Below are positions 8,691 to 17,077 of a stretch of 64,000 nt of DNA, one piece after another (position 1 is the stretch's first letter; every line of letters begins with the position of its first letter). Under the pieces are notes generated by a model that saw only the letters and a program-made list of their open reading frames with translations, had not been told where the DNA came from and ran no database searches. Location: NCBI RefSeq assembly GCF_000971195.1, contig NZ_BBLZ01000008.1, positions 37,747 through 101,746 on the forward strand. Reading direction: 5' to 3'. The position numbers were made by a program, and so were the translations under genes. This DNA comes from Demequina soli (GTDB lineage: Bacteria; Actinomycetota; Actinomycetes; Actinomycetales; Demequinaceae).

Positions 8691-9736
8691 CGCGTCGCCT
8701 CCGCCTTCCGGCCGGCCGCGCGACGGTGTGCGCTCGGCGCGAGGTCGCGGCGGAAGCGCAGCACCGCGGCGGTGAAGACCAGCAGCGCCATGCCCGCGAG
8801 CACCACGAACGGCACCCACAGCGCGTCGAGCCCGGCGCCGCGCAGGAAGATGCCCTGCGCGAGCTGCACGAAGTACGTCAGCGGCAGGCAGCGCCCGATC
8901 GCGGCGATCGCGGCGGGCATCGCCGACAGCGGGAAGATGAAGCCCGACAGCAGGATCTGGGGAAGCAGCAGCATGATCGCGAGCTGGATCGCCTGCGCCT
9001 GGGTCTGCGACGCGGTCGAGATGAGCACGCCGAGGCCGAGCACCACGAAGAGGAAGATCCCCGCCCCGAGCGCGAACAGCCACGGGCTGCCGTTGAACGG
9101 CACACCGAAGATCCACACGCCCAGCAGGGTCACCACGAGCATGTCGAACGCCGCGAGGATGAAATAGGGCGCGATCTTGCCGATGATGACGTCGGCCGGC
9201 CTGAGCGGCATCACCGCGAGCTGCTCGAGGGTGCCGCTCTGGCGCTCCTTGACGAGCCCGATCGACGTGATGATGGTGCCGATGAACGTGAGGATGAGGC
9301 CGATCAGCGCGGGCACCATCACCCACGACGTGTCGAGGTCGGGGTTGTAGAGGATCTCGATCCGGACCTGGTCACCCAGGCGACCGAGCGCGGCGTCTGC
9401 GGCCTGCGCCGTGAACAGGCTCGCGCCGTCGACGTACGCGGTGGGCGGCTGCGTGGTGGTGTCGATCACCACCTCGGTGTCGTTGTCCCGCATCCAGGTC
9501 ATCGCGTCCTCGGTGGTGGCGTCGGGCGAGACCTGGCCGATGTCGAACAGCGCGGGCGCGTGGGCCGCCACCTGCTCCGCGTCGGGGCCGATCACGCGCG
9601 TGGGGATCGAGTCGACCGTGAAGTTGGCGGCGTAGCCGAAGATCGTGAGCAGCACGATGGGCAGGAGGATCAACATCGCCATCGTGCGTCGGTCGCGGCG
9701 CAGCTCGCGGAACTCCTTGAGGATCATCGCCTTCAT
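8687..9736 (-). CDS. ABC-2 type exporter permease
   Basis: Membrane subunit of the exporter, 349 residues from the ATG at 9736 (a GTG 9 bp upstream is possible). The layout is typical ABC-2: one N-terminal helix after the cytoplasmic KEFRELRRDRRTMAML motif, a large external domain of ~150 residues, then five helices. The loop ERQSGTLEQLAVMPLRPADVIIGK is the conserved cytoplasmic coupling segment and the sixth helix region contains LLPQILLSGFIFPL. It is first in the operon with two ATPase genes. The substrate cannot be predicted. Confidence 0.9.
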   Translation of the reverse strand: MKAMILKEFRELRRDRRTMAMLILLPIVLLTIFGYAANFTVDSIPTRVIGPDAEQVAAHAPALFDIGQVSPDATTEDAMTWMRDNDTEVVIDTTTQPPTAYVDGASLFTAQAADAALGRLGDQVRIEILYNPDLDTSWVMVPALIGLILTFIGTIITSIGLVKERQSGTLEQLAVMPLRPADVIIGKIAPYFILAAFDMLVVTLLGVWIFGVPFNGSPWLFALGAGIFLFVVLGLGVLISTASQTQAQAIQLAIMLLLPQILLSGFIFPLSAMPAAIAAIGRCLPLTYFVQLAQGIFLRGAGLDALWVPFVVLAGMALLVFTAAVLRFRRDLAPSAHRRAAGRKAEATR

Positions 9737-9801
9737 GAGGGCCACCCTTCCGAGGGACGTCGTCGTCTATTCTCCACCCGAGGAAACACTATCAACCTCG
9801 G

Positions 9802-9835
9802 GCGATTGCCAATGACAGATGTGACAGGTGGGACG
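9802..9835. repeat. Left 34-bp inverted repeat flanking the acetyltransferase gene
   Basis: This segment, core CCAATGACAGATGTGAC, is the reverse complement of 10342-10375 with two mismatches. It sits in a divergent promoter region, where no gene ends, so it is not an ordinary terminator. The ggacg end runs into a GACGATGCG motif at 9832-9840. Confidence 0.75.
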
Positions 9836-9843
9836 ATGCGTGG

Positions 9844-10323
9844 GTGCGCATCTCCGTGACCGATCCCGCCGCCCCCGACATCGTCGCCCTGCTGACCGAG
9901 CACCTGGCCGACATGCACGCCACCTCGCCCGCCGAGTCGGTCCACGCGCTCGATGTCGAGCGCCTGCGCGCGCCGCACGTGACCTTCCTCGCGGCGCGCA
10001 CCGACGACGGCGCGCTCATGGGCGTCGGGGCCCTGACGGAGCCCGGCGACGGCCCCGCGGAGATCAAGTCGATGCGCACGGCGGCCGCGCATCGGGGCCT
10101 GGGCGTCGCGGCGGCCGTGCTCGCGGCCCTCGTCGAGGTCGCCCGCGAGCGCGGACACGTGCACGTCAGCCTCGAGACGGGCACCGAGGGCTACTTCGCC
10201 GCCGCGCATCGTCTCTACGAGCGGGCGGGCTTCATCGAGTGCGGCCCGTTCGGGCCCTACACGCTCGACCCGCACTCGCGGTACTACACCCTCGAGCTCG
10301 GCGACTCCCGACGACAGGCGTGA
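9844..10323 (+). CDS. GNAT-family N-acetyltransferase
   Basis: Predicted cytoplasmic acetyl-CoA-dependent acetyltransferase, 159 residues. The acetyl-CoA binding motif A is HRGLGVAAAVLAALVEVA (R-G-x-G form), followed by LETGTEGYFAAAHRLYERAGF and a C-terminal GPFGPYTLDPHSRYY typical of the YjgM/PhnO-like branch. The GTG start at 9844 follows GGACGATGCG by three bases with no Shine-Dalgarno, so initiation may be leaderless. The gene stands alone between 34-bp inverted repeats (9802-9835 and 10342-10375), unlike the multi-gene operons on both sides. The substrate is unknown. Confidence 0.87.
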   Translation: MRISVTDPAAPDIVALLTEHLADMHATSPAESVHALDVERLRAPHVTFLAARTDDGALMGVGALTEPGDGPAEIKSMRTAAAHRGLGVAAAVLAALVEVARERGHVHVSLETGTEGYFAAAHRLYERAGFIECGPFGPYTLDPHSRYYTLELGDSRRQA

Positions 10324-10341
10324 CGGGGCGACGGGCCTGCC

Positions 10342-10375
10342 CGTCCCACCCGTCACATCTGTCATTGGGAATCGC
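10342..10375. repeat. Right 34-bp inverted repeat flanking the acetyltransferase gene
   Basis: Inverted copy of 9802-9835 (32 of 34 matching). It overlaps the last codons and the stop (10362-10364) of the convergent ABC permease gene, so the repeat supplies that protein's C-terminal residues. Core ACATCTGTCATTGGGA. Confidence 0.75.
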
Positions 10376-12023
10376 GGAGGTCGCGCCTCACGTAGGCCGC
10401 GACACCCGCCGCGCACATCACGGCCGCCGCCCCGAACAGCACCACGGGCTGGTACCAGTACAGGCCGTTGTCCAGGGGGAACTCCCACGTGTAGTAGTAG
10501 AAGGGCGACAGGTGCGCGAGGGGCACGAGCGCATGGTTCACCGCCGCGAAGGCCGTGAGGGCCCAGCCGATCACCGCGACCCCCGTGCCCAGCCCGACGG
10601 CGACCCGCGGCCGGCCGGTCGCGGCGCCTCCCAGGAAGGCGGCCGCGCCGAGCACCGCGCCGAGCCCCCACACGAGGACGCCGGTGGCCGCGATGTGGGC
10701 GTACGACATGCCGAGCGCGCCGATCCAGTTGCCCAGCGAGATCCCGGCGACCACCGCGATCGCGACCACGAGCGCGACGGTCATGGTCGCGGCGGCCCGC
10801 CGCCAGGCCACGGCCGCGCGCGACAGGGGCGAGCCCAGCAGCACCGCGATGGTGCGGCGCCGCTCCTCGCCCGCAAGCGCGCCGCCCGCGGAGATCGCCG
10901 CGACGGCGACCGCGATCGGGACCGTGATCGACAGCATCTCGCCGTGGTACCAGCCCTCGGGCCGCGAGTAGTCGGCGAAGCCGACCATCGCCATCACCTT
11001 GTCGGGGAACGAGCTCGCGAACTGGCCCACGAAGTCGGACACCGCGTTGAACAGCGGCCCCATCACCACGAGCATCGCGAGGATGCCGCCGCCCGCGATC
11101 GTGAGGATCGCGCGGCTCTCGCTGAGCGCCTTGCCGATGATCCCGCGCGTGCTCGAGGTGCCGCGCAGGAGGTCGAGCACGCGGGCGAGCCGCTCGTCCT
11201 CCTGGAGCCGCGCGATCAGCGGGATGGACGCCTCCCCGGAGACCAGGTCGCGCCGCACGTACGCCGCCCAGCCGACCAGCACGAGCGCGGCCGCGATCGC
11301 GAGCAGCACCCCCACCTGCGTCCAGTCGGTGCCGTTCGCGAGCGGCGCCGCGCCCTTGATGTAGTACCAGGGGAAGATCTTGGCCCAGTCCTCCCACCCG
11401 GAGATGAGCGGCAGCAGGCCGGCCCCGAAGAACGAGACGACCAGGAAGCCGGTCGCGGCGCCCGACGCGACCCGCTGGCTGCCGGTCGCGGCGCCGAGCG
11501 CGAACGCGACCGCGCCGTAGACGAGGGCCACCGCGGTGACGTGCATCGTCGCGGCACCGATGTTCACGCTCGCCGTCGACTCGCCGAACGCGACGATCGA
11601 CAGCGCGTAGCCGGCCCACGCGAGCAGGTTGACCGCGATCGCGATGGTGAGCCCCGCGAGACCCTTCGAGGCGAGCAGCCGCGTGCGCGAGCGCGGCGCG
11701 GTGGTGAGCACGTTCATCGTGCCGTCCGCCTCCTCGCCCGCGAGCGCGGCGGCGCCGATCGAGATCGCGATGCCGGCGACCACGAACGGCCCGACGAAGT
11801 TGAACATCATGCTGAGCATGAGCCCCGTGGTGCCGGCGTCGCCGCTGATCCCGACGAGGTCCGTGTAGAAGGCCGGCATCTGGTCGAAGAACGTCGCCGC
11901 GTCGCCGATGCCCGAGTACGCCCACATGCCGAACACGGCGACCAGCCACAGGGACGAGACGCCGATGAGCGCGCCCAGCCACCGGTCGCGCAGCGACTTG
12001 AGGTAGAGGGTCTGGAGCATCAT
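10362..12023 (-). CDS. ABC exporter permease with internal duplication (polyketide/drug exporter type)
   Basis: Polytopic membrane protein of 553 residues with about twelve helices in two homologous halves. The repeat is visible: GEEADGTMNVLTTAPRSRTR and GEERRRTIAVLLGSPLSRAA occupy equivalent loops, and each half ends in AAYVRRDL. This architecture is seen in actinobacterial exporters related to antibiotic-resistance ABC pumps (COG3559-like); that assignment is from memory of the family. Start MMLQTLYLKSLRDRW overlaps the ATPase stop by 4 bp. The stop codon lies inside a 34-bp repeat. It is the third gene of the regulator-ATPase-permease operon, so a drug efflux or envelope-stress role is likely. 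Confidence 0.88.
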   Translation of the reverse strand: MMLQTLYLKSLRDRWLGALIGVSSLWLVAVFGMWAYSGIGDAATFFDQMPAFYTDLVGISGDAGTTGLMLSMMFNFVGPFVVAGIAISIGAAALAGEEADGTMNVLTTAPRSRTRLLASKGLAGLTIAIAVNLLAWAGYALSIVAFGESTASVNIGAATMHVTAVALVYGAVAFALGAATGSQRVASGAATGFLVVSFFGAGLLPLISGWEDWAKIFPWYYIKGAAPLANGTDWTQVGVLLAIAAALVLVGWAAYVRRDLVSGEASIPLIARLQEDERLARVLDLLRGTSSTRGIIGKALSESRAILTIAGGGILAMLVVMGPLFNAVSDFVGQFASSFPDKVMAMVGFADYSRPEGWYHGEMLSITVPIAVAVAAISAGGALAGEERRRTIAVLLGSPLSRAAVAWRRAAATMTVALVVAIAVVAGISLGNWIGALGMSYAHIAATGVLVWGLGAVLGAAAFLGGAATGRPRVAVGLGTGVAVIGWALTAFAAVNHALVPLAHLSPFYYYTWEFPLDNGLYWYQPVVLFGAAAVMCAAGVAAYVRRDLRDSQ

Positions 12024-12979
12024 CGCGCCTTCGCGGGGGACGATGCGCGGGCCGGGTCGGGCGCGTCGCCCGCCTCGGCGTCGCTCACCTCGTCGCGGTA
12101 GAACTCGAGGAAGATCTCGTCGAGATCCACGCTCGCGGAGGACAGCGACAGGACGTCGTGCGCGGTCGCGACCTTGAGCAGCGGCGCCATGGACCCCTCG
12201 TACTGCGCGGTGATGGTGTCGCCCTCGGCGCTGACGGTGTGGACGCCCTCGACTCCCTCGAACGCGGCGGCGGGGACCGGGGAGGCGAACTCGAGGGTGA
12301 CGCGGCGCAGGGCCTTGTCCTTGAGCTCGTCCATGCGCTCGACGGCGATGAGGTGGCCGCGGCGGATGAAGCCCACGCGGTCGGCGACGCGCTCGACCTC
12401 GGACAGCGTGTGGCTGGAGAGGAACACCGTGTGGCCCTCGGCGACGTGCTCGCGCATGAGGGAGTGGAACTCGAGCTGCACGAGCGGGTCGAGGCCCGTG
12501 ATCGGCTCGTCGAGGATCACCACCTCGGGACGGTTCATGAACGCCTGGATGAGGCCCACCTTCTGGCGGTTGCCGGAGGACAGCTCGCCGACCTTGCGGC
12601 CGAGGTCCGCGTCGAAGCGGCGCGCGAGCGTGTCGACCCACGCCCAGTCGACGCCGCCGCGCAGGTTCGCGAGGAACTCGAGCGTCTCGCGGCCGGTGAG
12701 GCTCGGGTAGAGCGCGAGGTCGGCGGGCAGGAAGCCCAGGTGGCGGCGGATCTCGACGGCGTCGCGGCGCGAGTCGAGGCCCGCGATGCGGCACTCGCCG
12801 GCCGTGGGCCGGATGAGGTCGAGCAGGCAGCGGATCGTGGTCGACTTGCCGGCGCCGTTGGGGCCCAGGAAGCCGAAGATCTCGCCGCGCTCGATGGTGA
12901 GGGAGACGTCCTGGACCGCGGCGACGTCGCCGAAGTGCTTGGTGAGGCCGACGGTCTCGATGGCGGGGCTGATGGTCAT
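12020..12979 (-). CDS. ABC exporter ATP-binding protein (drug-resistance type)
   Basis: Cytoplasmic ATPase, 319 residues. Walker A is GPNGAGKSTTIR, the signature LSSGNRQKVGLIQA is an SSGN variant common in the CcmA/drug-export branch, and Walker B is VVILDEPITGLDP. A C-terminal ~90-residue domain after the H-loop (FLSSHTLSEVERVADR) is typical of DrrA-like ATPases. It overlaps the regulator gene upstream and the permease gene downstream by 4 bp each, so the three are one translationally coupled operon. A GACGATGCG motif lies in its last codons (12039-12047). Confidence 0.92.
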   Translation of the reverse strand: MTISPAIETVGLTKHFGDVAAVQDVSLTIERGEIFGFLGPNGAGKSTTIRCLLDLIRPTAGECRIAGLDSRRDAVEIRRHLGFLPADLALYPSLTGRETLEFLANLRGGVDWAWVDTLARRFDADLGRKVGELSSGNRQKVGLIQAFMNRPEVVILDEPITGLDPLVQLEFHSLMREHVAEGHTVFLSSHTLSEVERVADRVGFIRRGHLIAVERMDELKDKALRRVTLEFASPVPAAAFEGVEGVHTVSAEGDTITAQYEGSMAPLLKVATAHDVLSLSSASVDLDEIFLEFYRDEVSDAEAGDAPDPARASSPAKAR

Positions 12980-13440
12980 GGTGTTCCCTTCTCACGTTCT
13001 GCCGTCATGCGCTCGAGGAGCGGGGGCCACTCCCGCGCGAAGAAGTCGGCGAGGTCGCCCAGCTCGGTGACGCGCTCGGGGCGGTCGCGGGGCAGCACCC
13101 CGTCGCCGGCGCGCGCGAGGTCGCCGAGGGCGCGGATGCGCTCGAGCTCGGACGACATCACGGCGAACCACGCGCCCGGCCGCAGCCGGTACCGCTGCGT
13201 GCGGTCGCCGCGCACCCGCACCTGCTCGACCATGCCGAGCTGCACGTGCGCGCGCAGCTGCGTCGAGACGGTGCCGGCGCTCAGGCCGAGGTCCTCGGCG
13301 ATCTCGGCCTGCGTGCGCTCGGCGGGCTCGCAGATCATGAGCCAGCCGAGGATCTCCGCCCAGGCGCGCGCCGAGCCGAACATCGTGAAGAAGGTCGCGA
13401 CCCTGTCCACGTACGCGTGCTGCGCGTCCGTCATCGGCAT
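12976..13440 (-). CDS. GbsR/MarR-like winged-helix transcriptional regulator
   Basis: DNA-binding regulator, 154 residues. The N-terminus ([30 protein letters not shown]) followed by the helix-turn-helix [32 protein letters not shown] matches the GbsR-like branch of MarR proteins. The C-terminal half is helical and probably dimerises or binds ligand. It is the first gene of the exporter operon and overlaps the ATPase gene by 4 bp, the usual layout of a local repressor of its own efflux pump. The ATG at 13440 is the chosen start, with another at 13434; TTTCA/TGAAA repeats just upstream are candidate operators. Confidence 0.85.
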   Translation of the reverse strand: MPMTDAQHAYVDRVATFFTMFGSARAWAEILGWLMICEPAERTQAEIAEDLGLSAGTVSTQLRAHVQLGMVEQVRVRGDRTQRYRLRPGAWFAVMSSELERIRALGDLARAGDGVLPRDRPERVTELGDLADFFAREWPPLLERMTAEREKGTP

Positions 13441-13441
13441 G

Positions 13442-13470
13442 TTTTCAACGATGCCTGAAACAAGTGAAAC
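13442..13470. promoter_or_regulatory. Candidate operator of the GbsR-like regulator
   Basis: Immediately upstream of the regulator start lie TTTCA (13443-13447) and TGAAA (13456-13460) as an inverted repeat, then a second TGAAAC (13465-13470). The local drop in GC and the position over the likely promoter fit autoregulation; this is inference. Confidence 0.4.
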
Positions 13471-13532
13471 ACGCAAGGGCCCTGGGCCCACGGGGGGTGG
13501 CGGGCGTCGGACGGGCGTGGAAGCATGGCCCC

Positions 13533-15761
13533 ATGCCCGACAGCCTCGACCTCGACGACTCCTCAGCCGCGCCGTCCGTCCCCGACTCGGAGGAGACGTA
13601 CCCCGTCCCCACCGTCGAGTTCGACGAGGAGGAGGCGCCGTCCCCGCTGCCCGAGGACCGCTACCTCGACCGCGAGCTGTCGTGGCTCGCGTTCAACGAG
13701 CGCGTGCTCGAGATGGCCGAGGACCCCCAGACGCCGCTGCTCGAGCGCGCCCGCTTCCTCGCGATCTTCGCGTCGAACCTCGACGAGTTCTTCATGGTCC
13801 GCGTCGCCGGCCTCAAGCGCCGCATCGCGGCCGGCTTCGCGGTGCCGTCCGCGACGGGCATGAGCGCGACCCGCCAGATCGAGGCGATCATCGAGCGCGC
13901 CCACGAGCTCATGGACCGGCACGCGGAGACGTTCGAGGAGCAGGTGCGCCCCGCGCTCGCGCTCGAGGGCATCCAGCTGGTCCGCTACGACGACCTCGAG
14001 TCCGGGGAGCAGGAGCGGCTGCGCAAGCTGTTCCGCTCGGACATCTTCCCGGTCCTCACGCCGCTCGCGGTCGACCCCGCGCACCCGTTCCCATACATCT
14101 CGGGCCTGTCGCTCAACCTCGCCGTCGAGATCCGCGACCCCGACACCGGCAAGGACTACTTCGCGCGCGTCAAGGTGCCGGAGACGCTGCCGCGCTTCCT
14201 CTCCGTCGACGCCGCCGGCCACGTCGGCCAGGTGACCGACGCATCGTCCCTCTCCGACGAGCCGCGCAGCTTCGTGCCGCTCGAGGACGTGATCGGCGCC
14301 CACCTCGACTACCTCTTCCCCGGCATGACCGTGGTGGACCACTACACGTTCCGCGTCACGCGCAACGAGGACGTGGAGGTCGAGGAGGACGATGCGGAGA
14401 ACCTCCTCAAGGCGATGGAGAAGGAGCTGCTGCGCCGCCGCTTCGGCCCCGCCGTGCGCCTCGAGGTCGCCGACGACCTGCCGCCCAAGATCCGCGAGCT
14501 GCTCGTGCGCGAGCTGGGCATCACGGACAACGACGTGTTCCACCTGCCCGCGCCGCTGGACCTCACGGGCCTCAACGTGATCGCGGACCTCGACCGGCCC
14601 GCGATCCAGTTCGCGCCGTTCCGCCCCACCACGCACCACAAGCTCGCGCCGGTCGAGACGGCCGACGAGCAGAACATGTTCGAGGCCATCTCGCGCGGCG
14701 ACGTGCTGCTGCACCACCCCTACGACTCGTTCTCCACCTCGGTCCAGGCGTTCCTCGCGCAGGCCGCCGCGGACCCCAAGGTGCTCGCGATCAAGCAGAC
14801 GCTCTACCGCACCTCGGGCGACTCGCCCATCGTCGACGCCCTCATCGAGGCCGCGCACGCGGGCAAGCAGGTCCTCGCGCTCGTCGAGATCAAGGCGCGC
14901 TTCGACGAGAAGCGCAACATCTCGTGGGCCCGCAAGCTCGAGCAGGCGGGCGTGCACGTCGTGTACGGCCTCGTGGGCCTCAAGACGCACTGCAAGCTCT
15001 CGCTCGTGGTGCGCCAGGAGGACGACGGGCTGCAGCGCTACAGCCACATCGGCACCGGCAACTACCACCCGAAGACGGCGCGCCTGTACGAGGACTACGG
15101 CCTGCTCACCAAGAGCCCCGACGTGGGCGCGGACCTCACCAAGCTGTTCAACCAGCTGTCAGGCTACGCGCCCAAGTCGAAGTTCCGCCGCCTGCTCGTG
15201 GCGCCGGTGGGCGTGCGCAACGGGCTCATCGAGCGCATCGACAGCGAGGCGCGCAACGCCGCCGCGGGCAAGGACGCGTGGGTCAAGATCAAGGTCAACT
15301 CGATCGTCGACGAGAAGACCATCGACGCCCTCTACCGCGCGTCCAACGCGGGCGTGCGGATCGACGTCAACGTGCGCGGCATCTGCGCGCTGCGGCCGGG
15401 CGTGCCGGGCTTCTCCGAGCACATCCGGGTGCGGTCGATCCTGGGCCGCTTCCTCGAGCACTCGCGCATCTACGCGTTCGCGAACGACGGCACCCCCGAG
15501 GTGTACATCGGGTCGGCGGACCTCATGCACCGCAACCTGGACCGCCGCATCGAGGCGCTCATCACGGTCACGGACGAGTCGCAGGCCGCGACCCTCGTCG
15601 AGAACATCGACATGGCGATGAGCGAGCGCGTGGCGGGCTGGGAGCTGCACGAGGACGGCACGTGGGCGCACGCGGTCACCGACGGCGAGGGCAACCGCCT
15701 CAAGGACCTCCAGGAGACCTACATCCGCCGGCAGCCGAAGCGGAGGGCCAAGGGCCAGTGA
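13533..15761 (+). CDS. ppk1: Polyphosphate kinase 1
   Basis: Reversibly transfers the gamma-phosphate of ATP to inorganic polyphosphate. It is 742 residues, slightly long because of an acidic N-terminal tail of about 45 residues before the family start ([19 protein letters not shown]). The four PPK1 domains are complete: N domain with [16 protein letters not shown], a head domain, and two phospholipase-D-like C domains. The catalytic histidine is His486 in the HxK motif [12 protein letters not shown], and [17 protein letters not shown] follows. A second conserved His lies in [12 protein letters not shown]. The downstream Nudix gene overlaps by 4 bp (GTGA), and the ppk1-mutT1 pairing is also known from mycobacteria. 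Two GACGATGCG motifs lie inside (14240, 14388). Confidence 0.97.
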   Translation: MPDSLDLDDSSAAPSVPDSEETYPVPTVEFDEEEAPSPLPEDRYLDRELSWLAFNERVLEMAEDPQTPLLERARFLAIFASNLDEFFMVRVAGLKRRIAAGFAVPSATGMSATRQIEAIIERAHELMDRHAETFEEQVRPALALEGIQLVRYDDLESGEQERLRKLFRSDIFPVLTPLAVDPAHPFPYISGLSLNLAVEIRDPDTGKDYFARVKVPETLPRFLSVDAAGHVGQVTDASSLSDEPRSFVPLEDVIGAHLDYLFPGMTVVDHYTFRVTRNEDVEVEEDDAENLLKAMEKELLRRRFGPAVRLEVADDLPPKIRELLVRELGITDNDVFHLPAPLDLTGLNVIADLDRPAIQFAPFRPTTHHKLAPVETADEQNMFEAISRGDVLLHHPYDSFSTSVQAFLAQAAADPKVLAIKQTLYRTSGDSPIVDALIEAAHAGKQVLALVEIKARFDEKRNISWARKLEQAGVHVVYGLVGLKTHCKLSLVVRQEDDGLQRYSHIGTGNYHPKTARLYEDYGLLTKSPDVGADLTKLFNQLSGYAPKSKFRRLLVAPVGVRNGLIERIDSEARNAAAGKDAWVKIKVNSIVDEKTIDALYRASNAGVRIDVNVRGICALRPGVPGFSEHIRVRSILGRFLEHSRIYAFANDGTPEVYIGSADLMHRNLDRRIEALITVTDESQAATLVENIDMAMSERVAGWELHEDGTWAHAVTDGEGNRLKDLQETYIRRQPKRRAKGQ

Positions 15762-16729
15762 GCCACCATCCGGAGGGCACCGTCGTGGCCGCGGGCGCCC
15801 TCGTGTGGCGTGTCCGCGACGACGAGCTGCAGGTGCTGGCCGTGCATCGTCCCCGGTACAACGACTGGTCGTGGCCCAAGGGCAAGCTCGACCCGGGCGA
15901 GTCGCTGGCGGAGTGCGCGGTGCGCGAGGTGGCCGAGGAGACCGGCAAGCAGGTGGTCCTCGGGCAGCCGCTGCCGACCATCCGCTACCCCATCGGGGAG
16001 AAGCAGAAGGTCGTGAAGTACTGGGCGGCGCAGGTGATGCCGCACACGGCGCCTGCCGTGCGGGGCCGCCCCGCGTTCAAGAGCGCGTCGAAGAACGAGA
16101 TCGACCGGCTGCGCTGGCTGACGATCGAGGACGCCCACAAGATGATCACGTTCCCCGACGACCTGCGCCCGCTGGACGCGCTCGTCGACGCGTGGGTCGC
16201 GGACCGGCTCGAGACCCGGCCGTTCATGCTCGTGCGGCACGCGCGCGCGAAGCGCCGCAAGGCGTGGAGGCTCGCCGACGAGCGCCGCCCGTTGAGCGCG
16301 GGCGGCGTCGCGCGCGCCAAGGAGCTCGTGCCGCTCATCGCGGCGTTCGGCATCACCAAGGTCGAGAGCTCGCCCGCCAAGCGCTGCATGGACACCGTGA
16401 CGCCGTACGCGCAGGCGATCGGGGTGACCGCGCGCGGCCACGAGAGCCTGACGGAGCCCAGCCACGCCGAGCGGCCGCTGCGCACCGCCAAGACCTTCGC
16501 CGAGCTGTTCGCGCGCCGGTCCCCGCGCGTGGTCTGCGTGCACCGCCCCACGCTGCCGACCATCGTCGAGATGCTGAGGGCCGCCGTGCGGCCCTACACG
16601 CGCGGCGCGCTGCCGCGCTCGAACCCCTACCTACCCGCGGGGGGCGTGCTGGTCGCGCACGTGGCGGACTGGGAGGCCGGGCCCGTGGTGGTCGCGGTCG
16701 AGACGCACCTGCTGCGCGTCCACGTCTGA
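15758..16729 (+). CDS. mutT1: Nudix hydrolase fused to histidine phosphatase (MutT1 type)
   Basis: Predicted two-domain enzyme of 323 residues that hydrolyses oxidised or dinucleotide polyphosphate substrates, as described for mycobacterial MutT1. The N-terminal Nudix domain carries the box [20 protein letters not shown] with the REVAEETG core intact. The C-terminal domain is a histidine phosphatase with [11 protein letters not shown] (RHA variant of RHG) and a second catalytic His in [10 protein letters not shown]. It starts at a GTG overlapping the ppk1 stop, so it is translationally coupled to polyphosphate kinase. The coupling suggests a link between polyphosphate and nucleotide-pool control, which is inference. 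Confidence 0.92.
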   Translation: MSHHPEGTVVAAGALVWRVRDDELQVLAVHRPRYNDWSWPKGKLDPGESLAECAVREVAEETGKQVVLGQPLPTIRYPIGEKQKVVKYWAAQVMPHTAPAVRGRPAFKSASKNEIDRLRWLTIEDAHKMITFPDDLRPLDALVDAWVADRLETRPFMLVRHARAKRRKAWRLADERRPLSAGGVARAKELVPLIAAFGITKVESSPAKRCMDTVTPYAQAIGVTARGHESLTEPSHAERPLRTAKTFAELFARRSPRVVCVHRPTLPTIVEMLRAAVRPYTRGALPRSNPYLPAGGVLVAHVADWEAGPVVVAVETHLLRVHV

Positions 16730-16935
16730 CCTGCGACACGAGACGAGCGACACGAGGCGAGAGGCGACGCCGGACCGGGAGCGCCAGTCGGCGCGAAGGC
16801 CGCTCGAAGCGGCTGGATTTGGAGCCCGGGGCTACCGCGGTCCGACGTCACCCCCACCATACGCCGACCGCCGGAGCGCGCGAGCCGCCTGTGGAGGGTT
16901 CTCGCGGATCGCGAACACGGCCCGGACGTCCCGGT

Positions 16936-16944
16936 TGCTACCCT
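16936..16944 (+). promoter_or_regulatory. Extended -10 promoter upstream of the leader ORF
   Basis: TG-C-TACCCT is an extended -10 element on the plus strand. Transcription would begin near 16951, giving a leader that includes the 16-codon ORF at 16982-17032 before the hydrolase gene. Confidence 0.45.
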
Positions 16945-16981
16945 GGTCCGAGCCGTGCAGTCGACAGAGGAGGTGGTACCC

Positions 16982-17032
16982 GTGAACGCAACGACCAGGG
17001 TGCTCCCCTCCGGGATCACGGCCGGGCGATAG
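16982..17032 (+). CDS. Candidate 16-residue leader peptide
   Basis: A GTG-initiated small ORF preceded by a strong Shine-Dalgarno (GAGGAGGT, 16967-16974) encodes VNATTRVLPSGITAGR and stops at TAG 17030-17032. The stop codon falls in the loop of the hairpin at 17022-17041. This geometry resembles a leader-peptide attenuator for the hydrolase gene that starts 45 bp later. No residue stands out as a sensed amino acid (two Thr pairs, two Arg). It is not a family I can name with certainty; it could be a chance ORF, but the ribosome site is among the best in the window. Confidence 0.4.
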   Translation: MNATTRVLPSGITAGR

Positions 17033-17064
17033 GTCGCCCGGGAGCGCCCCACCGCAGCACTCCC
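17022..17064 (+). promoter_or_regulatory. Two mutually exclusive hairpins in the hydrolase leader
   Basis: Hairpin 1 pairs CCGGGCGA (17022-17029) with TCGCCCGG (17034-17041), loop TAGG, enclosing the leader-ORF stop codon. Hairpin 2 can pair GGGAG (17040-17044) with CTCCC (17060-17064), ending just before the GAAAGG ribosome site (17065-17070). They share bases 17040-17041, so they compete. A ribosome on the leader stop codon would open hairpin 1. Confidence 0.35.
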
Positions 17065-17077
17065 GAAAGGCACCCCC

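Noticed and set aside
12158-16729. Very long open frame of about 1,500 codons on the plus strand
   Set aside because: Only its last 323 codons (mutT1) have protein-like composition. The rest is Arg/Ala-rich out-of-frame reading through the ABC ATPase and ppk1, a normal effect of high GC.
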